Positions 1 to 6,520 of a stretch of DNA of 25,130 nucleotides are shown piece after piece (the stretch's first letter is position 1; each line of letters begins with the position of its first letter). Origin of the DNA: an uncultured Frankiales bacterium (GTDB lineage: Bacteria; Actinomycetota; Actinomycetes; Mycobacteriales; SCTD01); contig CAMLIA010000040.1 of assembly GCA_946479905.1 (NCBI GenBank), positions 1 to 25,130 of the forward strand, read 5' to 3'. A model generated the notes under the pieces. That model made no database searches. It had not been told where the DNA came from and saw only the letters and a list, made by a program, of their open reading frames with translations. Position numbers and translations under genes: made by a program.

Positions 1-306
1 GCGCACGGCGGGACGGTCGCGGCGCTCGTCGACGACGTCTGCGGCTTCTCGCTGTTCCTGCTGCGCAAGCCGGCGGTGACCCGCAAGCTGGAGGTCGAGT
101 ACCTGCGCCCCGTCCTCGTCGGCGTGGAGTACGACCTCGTGGCCTGCGTGGACCGCACCGAGGGTCGCAAGGTCTTCGTGAGCTGCGAGGGGACGTCGCC
201 CGAGGGCGTCCTCACGTTCCGCGGGAACGCGCTGTTCGTCCTCGTGGACGTGAGCCACTTCTCGGTCGCGAACCAGCCCGACGGCCAGTCACCCATGGCT
301 CTCTAG
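1..306 (+). CDS. PaaI-like hotdog thioesterase, 3' part (5' end outside window)
   Basis: The reading frame is open from the first base and ends in TAG at 304-306. The visible part starts AHGGTVAALVDD, the HGG-x5-D active-site stretch of PaaI/acyl-CoA thioesterase hotdog proteins. It continues with the beta strands typical of the fold (TRKLEVEYLRPV, EYDLVACVDR, GRKVFVSCEG) and ends in a short tail. Members of the family hydrolyse acyl- or aryl-CoA thioesters in the cytoplasm as homo-oligomers. The GTG at 76 is internal and not the true start, because the HGG motif lies upstream of it. About 30-60 N-terminal residues should be missing. The substrate cannot be inferred from this fragment. Confidence 0.72.
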   Translation, partial: AHGGTVAALVDDVCGFSLFLLRKPAVTRKLEVEYLRPVLVGVEYDLVACVDRTEGRKVFVSCEGTSPEGVLTFRGNALFVLVDVSHFSVANQPDGQSPMAL

Positions 307-340
307 CCGGCGCTGTACCGAACGGCGCTATACCAAGCAG

Positions 341-346
341 TACAGT
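341..346 (+). promoter_or_regulatory. Candidate -10 hexamer for a leaderless ATPase mRNA
   Basis: TACAGT fits the actinobacterial -10 pattern TANNNT. It sits 7 bases before the ATG at 354, the spacing expected when transcription starts on the initiation codon. A CTGTAC/GTACAG inverted repeat (313-318 and 340-345) overlaps it and could be an operator. No convincing Shine-Dalgarno precedes either possible start, which supports a leaderless message. No good -35 is visible, so this is an inference. Confidence 0.3.
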
Positions 347-353
347 GGCGCGC

Positions 354-1469
354 ATGGCCAACCCGTTCCACTACGGCACGCCGGTGTCAGGGGCGCAGTT
401 CGCCGGCCGCGCCGGCGAGCTGCGCGCGCTGACCTCGAGGATGCGAGACGGCATCAACGTGGTGGTCGCGTCGCCCCGTCGTTACGGCAAGACGTCGCTG
501 ATCACCAAGGCCGCGGCCGAGGTGGAGCGGTCCGGGGCGGCGGTCGTCCAGGTGAACGTGCTGCGCTGCCGGGACCTGCCGACCTTCGCCTCGCAGCTGC
601 TCACGCACGCCTACCGGGCCCGGCACGGCGGCTGGCACCGCCTCAAGCACGGCGTCCCCGACTTCGTGCGCCGCTTCCGGGTCACTCCCGGCCTCGCGTT
701 CGACCCCGCCGGGTCGCCCCGCTTCACGTTCGCACCCACCATGACCGCGACCGACGCCGACGCCGTCATCGCCGACGTCTACGCGCTGCTCGGCGAGCTG
801 TCCCACAAGGCGCCGGCCGTCCTGGTGCTCGACGAGTTCCAGGCCGTGACCGATCTGGGGGAGCACCTGCCCGGCCTGCTCAAGGCGCTGGCCGACGAGC
901 ACCCGACCGTCTCCCTGGTCCTCGCCGGCTCGAAGAAGCACCTGATGGAGCGGCTGGTCAGCACCCGGGACGCGCCGCTGTTCGGGATGGCGGAGCACCT
1001 GGCCCTCGACGTCCTGCCGGTGGACGTGATGACCAGCTTCGTCGTACGACGCTGCCGCGCGGGGGGCAAGGAGATGCCGAGGCCCGTGGCGCAGCTGCTG
1101 GTGTCGCTGGCCGGGCCGGTGCCCAACGACGTGCAGCACCTGGCGTACGAGGTCTTCGACGTGGCGGGCGCGTCGGTGACGGAGGCCGACGTCCATCGGG
1201 GGCTGCAGCGCGCGGTCGAGCACGAGGCAGGGCTGCACGCCGACCGGTTCGAGGCCCTGTCGCCGGGCCAGCGCAGGGTCGTGGCCCAGCTCGCGCTGCA
1301 GCCGTCGGCGCAGCCGCTGTCCGCGGAGTTCGTGCGGGCCGTCCGGCTGGCCAACAGCTCCTCGGTCCGCAAGGCACTGGAGGCGCTGCTGGCCGACGAG
1401 CTGGTGGTGGTCCGGGCGGGGGAGCACCGGGTGGCCGACCCGTTCTTCGCCGCCTGGCTGCGCGGCTGA
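354..1469 (+). CDS. Archaeal-type AAA ATPase (ATP-binding protein)
   Basis: A 371-residue soluble P-loop protein. The N-terminus (NPFHYGTPVSG, then FAGRAGELRAL) is the usual opening of the archaeal-ATPase/STAND-like ATP-binding family. Walker A is ASPRRYGKTS at residues 39-48. Walker B is VLVLDEF, with Asp160 and Glu161. A sensor-like AGSKKHLMERL stretch follows. The C-terminal 80 residues form a winged-helix-like module (SSVRKALEALLADELVVV) ending in DPFFAAWLRG, typical of the family. The cellular role is unknown; relatives are linked to stress or DNA-associated ATPase functions, but nothing here fixes it. I prefer the ATG at 354 to the GTG at 345, because family members begin here and the GTG overlaps a -10-like hexamer. 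It ends 3 bases from the convergent SulP gene. Confidence 0.8.
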   Translation: MANPFHYGTPVSGAQFAGRAGELRALTSRMRDGINVVVASPRRYGKTSLITKAAAEVERSGAAVVQVNVLRCRDLPTFASQLLTHAYRARHGGWHRLKHGVPDFVRRFRVTPGLAFDPAGSPRFTFAPTMTATDADAVIADVYALLGELSHKAPAVLVLDEFQAVTDLGEHLPGLLKALADEHPTVSLVLAGSKKHLMERLVSTRDAPLFGMAEHLALDVLPVDVMTSFVVRRCRAGGKEMPRPVAQLLVSLAGPVPNDVQHLAYEVFDVAGASVTEADVHRGLQRAVEHEAGLHADRFEALSPGQRRVVAQLALQPSAQPLSAEFVRAVRLANSSSVRKALEALLADELVVVRAGEHRVADPFFAAWLRG

Positions 1470-1472
1470 GCC

Positions 1473-3107
1473 TCACACCGTCTGCAGGAGCCCCCGTGCG
1501 TGGCTGATCGCCGAGGGTGTGTCGGGGAAGACGAGACCGCTGTCGCGCAGCCGCTGGGAGATGCCCAGCGTGGTGAGGATGCCGTCGTGCTCGGCCCGGA
1601 TGCCGGACAGCATCACGACGATGCCGCGGTGCTCCAGGCGCGCGATGGCGTCGCCGAGCACCCGCGCGCCGGTGACGTCGAGCGCCGTGACGCGGGAGAG
1701 CCGGAGGATGACGACGCGGACGTCGGCGACCTCGGTGAGCTCCAGCAGGAAGCGGTGCGCGGCGGCGAAGAACAGCGGCCCGTCGAGGCGGTAGGCCACG
1801 ATGTGCTCGGAGAGCAGCTCGTGCTCGGCGTCGCTGTGATCGCCCCGATCGAGCGGCACCTGCTCCAGCACCGAGCTGTTCGCGACGCTGCGGATCGCGA
1901 GGACGACCGCGACCAGGCTGCCGACGGCCACCGCCGTGATGAGGTTCACCGCCACGGTGATGACGAGGGTGACCACCAGCACCGCGGCGTCGCGTCGCGT
2001 CGCGCGGACCAGGGCGACCAGTGACCCGACCTCGACCATCTGCACGCAGGTCGCGAGCAGCACGCCCGCGAGCGCTGCCACGGGTATCCCGCTCACCAGG
2101 GGCGCGGCCGCGCCGACGATCGCAGCCAGGGCCAGGGCGTGGGTCAGCGACGCGGCCCGCGAGGACGCGCCGGCCCGGACGTTGACGGCCGTCCGCGCGA
2201 TCGCAGCGGTCGCCGGGATCCCGCCGAAGAGCGGTGTCACCAGGTTCGCGATCCCCTGGCCGAAGAGCTCGCGGTCGGGGTCGTGCCGCTGGCCCACCGT
2301 CATCGCGTCCGCGACGGACGCCGACAGCAGCGACTCGAGGGCGCCCAGCGCGGCGACCGCCAGGGCGGACGGGAGCAGCGGGACGACCATGGCCAGGTCC
2401 AGGAACCCGGCCGACGGCGCCGGCAGCCCGCGGGGGAGGGCACCCAGGGACGCCGTGTCCAGACCGAACGCCTTCACGGCCACGGTCCCGAGGGCCACGG
2501 CGCCGAGGGAGAGGGGGAGACCAGGGCGCCGGCGGGCGCCCAGCAGGATGACGCCGGCGACGCCGGCCGCGAGCAGCGGTGCGGTTGCGTGCGGGTGCTG
2601 CAGGTAGTGCCGGACCGCCTCGCCCGCGACGCGCCAGGACTGCTCGCCGCTGCCTGAGGTGCCGAGCGCGGCGGGCAGCTGCTGCAGGGCGATGACGACC
2701 GCGATGCCCGCGGTGAACCCCTCGATGACCGGAGCTGGGAGGAACTGCGCGGCCCGCCCGAGCCCCGTTGCCGCAGCCAGGACGAGCAGCGCCCCCGCCA
2801 TCATCCCCACCAGGAGGACGCCGGGAAGGCCGAACCGGTGGACGACAGGGATGAGGACCACGGTCATGGCCCCGGTGGGTCCGGTCACCTGCAGGTTGGA
2901 GCCGCCGAAGACCGCCGCCAGGGCACCGCCGACGACGGCCGTCACCAGGCCGGCGCGGGCGCCGGCTCCGGAGGCGGCGCCGAAGGCGAGCGCGAGCGGC
3001 AGGGCGACCACGGCGACGGTCAGGCCCGCCACGATGTTCGAGCGCGGGTGCCGCCGCGCCTCCTGCCAGTCCTGCTGCCGAGGCAGCAGCCCGGCGGGCG
3101 GGGTCAT
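1473..3107 (-). CDS. SulP-family anion transporter with STAS domain
   Basis: A 544-residue integral membrane protein. Residues 1 to about 420 form the SulP/SLC26 transporter. The family start RSNIVAGLTVAVVALPLALAF is followed by the GPTGAMTV loop and about a dozen hydrophobic helices. Residues of about 425-540 are a cytoplasmic STAS domain (IVAYRLDGPLFFAAAHRF, then VILRLSRVTALDVTGARVL). SulP proteins move sulfate, bicarbonate or other anions across the cytoplasmic membrane, and the substrate cannot be assigned from sequence. The ATG at 3107 overlaps the stop of the upstream ArsR gene (ATGA), so the two are translationally coupled. The regulator presumably controls the transporter. The position near a sulfur-metabolism cluster makes sulfate attractive, but bicarbonate is equally possible. 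Confidence 0.9.
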   Translation of the reverse strand: MTPPAGLLPRQQDWQEARRHPRSNIVAGLTVAVVALPLALAFGAASGAGARAGLVTAVVGGALAAVFGGSNLQVTGPTGAMTVVLIPVVHRFGLPGVLLVGMMAGALLVLAAATGLGRAAQFLPAPVIEGFTAGIAVVIALQQLPAALGTSGSGEQSWRVAGEAVRHYLQHPHATAPLLAAGVAGVILLGARRRPGLPLSLGAVALGTVAVKAFGLDTASLGALPRGLPAPSAGFLDLAMVVPLLPSALAVAALGALESLLSASVADAMTVGQRHDPDRELFGQGIANLVTPLFGGIPATAAIARTAVNVRAGASSRAASLTHALALAAIVGAAAPLVSGIPVAALAGVLLATCVQMVEVGSLVALVRATRRDAAVLVVTLVITVAVNLITAVAVGSLVAVVLAIRSVANSSVLEQVPLDRGDHSDAEHELLSEHIVAYRLDGPLFFAAAHRFLLELTEVADVRVVILRLSRVTALDVTGARVLGDAIARLEHRGIVVMLSGIRAEHDGILTTLGISQRLRDSGLVFPDTPSAISHARGLLQTV

Positions 3108-3445
3108 CGGGAGGCGGGCTCGCCGGCCCGGAGGTCGTCGAGGAGCCCGACCTGCTCGCTCAGCAGCGTCGTCAGCACCTGGCGCGCCACGGCGAGCAGG
3201 TCCGCGACGACCGGCGAGGCCAGCGAGTAGATCACCGAGCTGCCCTGCTTGCGCGCCACGACCACCCCGGCGCGGCGCAGCACCCCGAGCTGCTGCGACA
3301 GGTGGGAGAGCTCGAGGCCGACATCGGGCTGCAGCTCACCCACCGAGCGGTCCCCGGCGGACAGCAGCTCGAGGATCCGGATGCGTGCCGGGTGACCGAG
3401 CGTGCGGAAGAACTCGGCCTTCAGCGTGTACAGCGGCGTCGTCAT
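3104..3445 (-). CDS. ArsR-family winged-helix repressor, cysteine-free
   Basis: A 113-residue DNA-binding protein. TLGHPARIRILELL is the classic ArsR/SmtB opening helix. The recognition helix region is LELSHLSQQLGVLRRAGVVV, followed by the wing ARKQGSSVIYSL. There is no cysteine anywhere, so neither thiol switching nor a Cys metal site is possible. Cys-free ArsR proteins may use His/Asp sites or small molecules instead. It is the first gene of a two-gene unit with SulP, with an ATGA overlap. GGGAG lies 5 bases before the ATG. It probably represses its own operon from the palindrome at 3470-3481. Confidence 0.88.
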   Translation of the reverse strand: MTTPLYTLKAEFFRTLGHPARIRILELLSAGDRSVGELQPDVGLELSHLSQQLGVLRRAGVVVARKQGSSVIYSLASPVVADLLAVARQVLTTLLSEQVGLLDDLRAGEPASR

Positions 3446-3469
3446 GTCGCTCCCGGCAGACCTGAGAAC

Positions 3470-3494
3470 TCAACTACTTGACAAGGTCATCATA
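3470..3494 (-). promoter_or_regulatory. Promoter and candidate operator of the arsR-sulP unit
   Basis: Reading the minus strand, TATGAT (3494-3489) is a good -10 hexamer, placing the start of transcription near 3482. Just downstream lies TCAAGTAGTTGA (3481-3470), a TCAA-N4-TTGA palindrome of the size and symmetry of ArsR-family operators. CATATG (3491-3496) is a second palindrome. A wider CCTGAG/CTCAGG pair flanks the region (3461-3466 and 3497-3502). No convincing -35 is seen. The placement would let a bound ArsR dimer block initiation. Confidence 0.45.
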
Positions 3495-3646
3495 TGCTCA
3501 GGACCGTGGGATCAGGAGAGGCTGTGACGCACCTCTCCGGCAGCGCGCGGGTGACGGCTTGTGAACCTGGGCGATATGTCCGAAAATGGCTTCCGGTCGG
3601 CAACCAGCGAGCCGAACCACAGCGCAGCTTCCTTGGGGGTGTCGTC

Positions 3647-3850
3647 GTGCAGCGCTCGGAGCGGGTGGCCGCCCTGATGATGCTCGTCTTCCCGCACGGC
3701 GGGCAGCGAGGTGCCCGGCGCAACGCCCGTGCGGCCCTGGCCCGGACGCAGGCCCAGACCGCCGCTCGCCGCGAGGCGATCGCCGCCCTCCGCGGCCTCA
3801 CCCAGTCGGTGCCCGCGCCGTCGGACGCCCGCGAGGTCCAGCAGGCCTAG
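3647..3850 (+). CDS. Small basic protein of unknown function
   Basis: A 67-residue frame starting at GTG 3647, with GGGGG 7 bases upstream. It begins with a hydrophobic stretch (VAALMMLVFPHGGQRGARRNA) and continues as an Ala/Arg/Gln-rich helix (AALARTQAQTAARREAIAAL) with no Cys. I do not recognise a characterised family. G/C-ending codons and the plausible ribosome site support coding. The open frame extends upstream to 3494, but that extension is AT-richer with poorer codon use and overlaps the arsR promoter, so I do not include it. It ends 13 bases from the convergent penicillin-binding protein gene. Confidence 0.5.
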   Translation: MQRSERVAALMMLVFPHGGQRGARRNARAALARTQAQTAARREAIAALRGLTQSVPAPSDAREVQQA

Positions 3851-3863
3851 CGGGCCGTGCCGC

Positions 3864-5954
3864 TCAGCGGCACTTGTGGCCGTGCTTGCGCGTGCACCCC
3901 GCGCGGGGCGGTGCCACCGGCGCGGCTGCGGGCGCCCGGACGGGAGTGCCGGCGGCACTGCTGGCTGGGCTCGGCGCGGCCAGCGAGAACCGTGACCCCG
4001 TGCGCCCCCCGGGGCTGCCCGTGACGATCGCCGCCCACGTCTGGGCCGGGACGTCGCCGCCGTACATCCGGGAGTAGACCCGGCTCCCGACCCGGACGTT
4101 CACGAGCGGGTGGCCGAACCCGCCGCGCGGGTCGCCCATCCACACCGCGGCGGCGTAGCGGGGCGTGTACCCGACGAACCACGCAGCCGAGAAGTCCTGC
4201 ACGGTGCCGGTCTTGCCGGCGGCGTCGCCCGGCACCCGCGCGCTCTGGGCGGTGCCGCGCTGCACCACACCGGACAGCACCCGGGTCACGGTGTCCGCGA
4301 CCCGCGGGTCGAGGACCTGACGGCACGGCGCGTGCCGCGGAGTGGGTGCCCCGATGACCCGCGCGATCCCGAAGGCGGGGCAGTAGCGACCGTGCGCGGC
4401 GTACGTCGCCACGGCCCCGGCCATCGCCAGCGGCGAGACCTCGTTGGTGCCGAGCGTGAAGGACGGCACCCGCTGGAGCGGGGACCCATCGGCCCGTCGC
4501 ACGCCCATGCTCTCCGCGATCCGCGCCGGCCCGGCGAAGCCGACCCGCTCCTCGAGCTGCACGTAGTAGGTGTTGACGCTGTGCCAGGTGGCTTCCTCGA
4601 GGGTGAAGACGCCGGACTCGCTGTCAGCCGCGTTGCGGACGACGTACGGCGTCGGCCGGCCGTGGACGACGTTGTAGCGCGCGAACGCCCGGGAGGCGTA
4701 CTGCTGCGGGGCGTACATCCGCAGCTGCAGCGGAAGCCCGTTCTCGATCGCCTGGGTCAGCACGAACATCTTGAAGGTCGAGCCGGCCTGGAAGCCGGTG
4801 CTGCCGCCGAGCGGCAGGTTCACGCTGGACTGCCCTCGACCGAAGCCGAAGGGGACCGACGCCGTCATCGCGAGGACGGCGCCCGTGCCGGGCTGCTGCA
4901 CGACCGCGGCGATCGCGGCCCGTGAGCCGCTCGCCCTGTCGACCGCGCGCTGGGTGCTGGCCTGCACCGCGGGGTCCAGCGTGGTGCGGACGACGAGGCC
5001 GCCCGTGTCCACCCGCCTCTGGCGCTCGTGGACCGACCTGCCGAGCGCAGGGTCGGCGAGCAGCCGGCGCAGCACCCAGTCGCAGAAGTAGCCCGCGCTC
5101 GAGCCCGGGCAACCGGCCCGCCGGGCCCCGTTCCGCACCGCCAGCGGGGCGCTCTTGGCGGTCGCCGCCTGGGCCGCCGAGATCGCGCCCGTCGCGGCCA
5201 TCCGGTCGAGCACCAGGTCGCGCCGGGCGACGGCCGCGTCGGGGTGGGCGAACGGGTCGAACTGCGAGGGGCCCTTGACCAGCCCGGCGAGCAGGGCGGC
5301 CTGCGGCAGCGTCAGTCGGGCGGCGTCGGTCGCGAAGAAGGTCTCGGCCGCGGCTTGTACGCCGTAGGCACCGCGCCCGAAGAACACCAGGTTCAGGTAG
5401 CCGGTGAGGATGTCGTCCTTGCTCATCCGGCGCGTGATCGCGACGGCCAGCCGCGCTTCCGCCAGCTTGCGCTGCGAGGTCAGCCGCGTCGCCGCGCGCT
5501 GGCCCGCGGTCGACCGCGCGTGCGTCACGAGCAGGTTCTTCACGTACTGCTGCGTGATGGTGCTCCCGCCCTCGTGGCCGCCGCTGCTCACGTCGTGCGC
5601 GAGGGCGCGCAGGGTCGCCTGCAGGTCGACCCCGTGGTTGTCGTAGAACCGGGCGTCCTCGACGGCCACGACCGCGTCCCGGATCGCCTTGGACATCCGT
5701 GCGGCGGGGACCGCTGCTCGGTCCTGGTCCCAGAAGTAGGCGAACGGCCGGCCGGTCCGGTCCAGCAGGACGGTGCGCTCGGGCACGTCCGACACGTTCA
5801 CCGACGACGGCAGCGCGACGAACTCGTCACTGCGGTGCTTGACCCACAGCCCGACCCCGACCGCCGCGCTGTCGACGACGAGCGCCAGGCTCAGCGCGAT
5901 GGCGCCCAGCCCCACGACGAGCTCGGCGACGCGGGGAGCGGTGTGCAGACGCAT
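3864..5954 (-). CDS. Bifunctional class A penicillin-binding protein (GT51 + transpeptidase)
   Basis: A 696-residue peptidoglycan synthase anchored by one N-terminal helix (about residues 10-37). The GT51 glycosyltransferase domain (about 55-230) has VAVEDARFYDNHG with catalytic Glu99, then GGSTITQQYVKN. The transpeptidase domain (about 300-640) has the STFK tetrad with nucleophile Ser392 and Lys395, SVN at 459-461, and KTG at 581-583. It polymerises glycan strands and cross-links stem peptides outside the membrane. The tail is Ala/Pro-rich and ends GCTRKHGHKCR, with two Cys and two His that are not part of the catalytic fold. I chose the ATG at 5954. The frame is open to 6173, but the extra residues precede the membrane anchor and overlap the divergent gene's leader. 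Confidence 0.92.
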   Translation of the reverse strand: MRLHTAPRVAELVVGLGAIALSLALVVDSAAVGVGLWVKHRSDEFVALPSSVNVSDVPERTVLLDRTGRPFAYFWDQDRAAVPAARMSKAIRDAVVAVEDARFYDNHGVDLQATLRALAHDVSSGGHEGGSTITQQYVKNLLVTHARSTAGQRAATRLTSQRKLAEARLAVAITRRMSKDDILTGYLNLVFFGRGAYGVQAAAETFFATDAARLTLPQAALLAGLVKGPSQFDPFAHPDAAVARRDLVLDRMAATGAISAAQAATAKSAPLAVRNGARRAGCPGSSAGYFCDWVLRRLLADPALGRSVHERQRRVDTGGLVVRTTLDPAVQASTQRAVDRASGSRAAIAAVVQQPGTGAVLAMTASVPFGFGRGQSSVNLPLGGSTGFQAGSTFKMFVLTQAIENGLPLQLRMYAPQQYASRAFARYNVVHGRPTPYVVRNAADSESGVFTLEEATWHSVNTYYVQLEERVGFAGPARIAESMGVRRADGSPLQRVPSFTLGTNEVSPLAMAGAVATYAAHGRYCPAFGIARVIGAPTPRHAPCRQVLDPRVADTVTRVLSGVVQRGTAQSARVPGDAAGKTGTVQDFSAAWFVGYTPRYAAAVWMGDPRGGFGHPLVNVRVGSRVYSRMYGGDVPAQTWAAIVTGSPGGRTGSRFSLAAPSPASSAAGTPVRAPAAAPVAPPRAGCTRKHGHKCR

Positions 5955-5984
5955 GATGACCGGCCTGTACCCCTGCTGCGAGGT

Positions 5985-6007
5985 GTTCCCACCGCAGAAC
6001 AGGGAAC
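5985..6007. promoter_or_regulatory. Inverted repeat in the divergent PBP / DUF3566 intergenic region
   Basis: GTTCCC (5985-5990) and GGGAAC (6002-6007) form an inverted repeat separated by 11 bases, midway between the divergent starts at 5954 and 6049. It could be an operator shared by the penicillin-binding protein and the small membrane protein. GGGAAC resembles an ECF sigma -35 on either strand, but I found no matching -10 at the right distance. No regulator is assigned. Confidence 0.3.
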
Positions 6008-6048
6008 GGTCGAGGTACGCAAGTGCCGCCCGACCCGAAGGACCGGCC

Positions 6049-6510
6049 GTGACCACCCTCGGCGCACCCGCCCGCCGTCCTCCGGACGCGCTGCCCTCTC
6101 CCGTCGCCGTCCGCCCGGCCGCGCCACGACGGCAGCTGCCGACCGCCGCGGGGAGCTGGGTCAGGATCGGCACCGTCGAGCTGTCGTCGGCTTTCCGGTA
6201 CCTGCTGGTCTGGGCCGCGGTGCTCTTCGGTGTGCTGCTCGTGGTCCTCGGTGTCGGCTACCTGCTGCTGGCGATGCTCGGCGTCACGGGCTCGGTGTCG
6301 CGGGCGCTCGCCGTCATCCTCGACCAGCCGCTGCCGTCGTCCGGTGTGCTCCCGGTGCTGCAGGCCCGCAACGTGCTCCCCGCCGTCCTGGTCGTCTGCG
6401 CGGCGCTGTCGGCGCTGTGGTTCGTCTGCGCCGCCGCGGCCGTCCTCGTGCACAACGCGGTGTCGGCGCTCACCGGCGGGGTGCGGGTCAGGCTGCGCGG
6501 CAGGACGTGA
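6049..6510 (+). CDS. DUF3566-like two-helix membrane protein
   Basis: A 153-residue protein starting at GTG 6049, with GAAGGA 6 bases upstream. The first 40 residues are Pro/Ala/Arg-rich and probably disordered. Two membrane helices follow, about 50-77 (FRYLLVWAAVLFGVLLVVLG) and 108-135 (LPAVLVVCAALSALWFVC). The C-terminus HNAVSALTGGVRVRLRG resembles the conserved end of DUF3566 proteins, which in actinobacteria are usually encoded near gyrA. Here it sits divergent from a penicillin-binding protein instead, so it is probably a paralogue. Function is unknown; a role at the cell envelope is only suggested by the context. Alternative upstream starts would run through the PBP promoter. It ends 10 bases from the convergent GGT gene. 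Confidence 0.68.
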   Translation: MTTLGAPARRPPDALPSPVAVRPAAPRRQLPTAAGSWVRIGTVELSSAFRYLLVWAAVLFGVLLVVLGVGYLLLAMLGVTGSVSRALAVILDQPLPSSGVLPVLQARNVLPAVLVVCAALSALWFVCAAAAVLVHNAVSALTGGVRVRLRGRT

Positions 6511-6520
6511 GCCCCGCGCG

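Noticed and set aside
5962..5978. A further CsoR/CstR-like operator (GTACCCCTGC)
   Set aside because: Only one half-site is present and the other arm does not match. The same is true of the GGGGTA at 9779, which is inside a coding region.
5955..6173. N-terminal extension of the penicillin-binding protein frame
   Set aside because: It precedes the membrane anchor, is Arg/Gly-rich without a signal, and overlaps the ribosome site and start of the divergent DUF3566-like gene.
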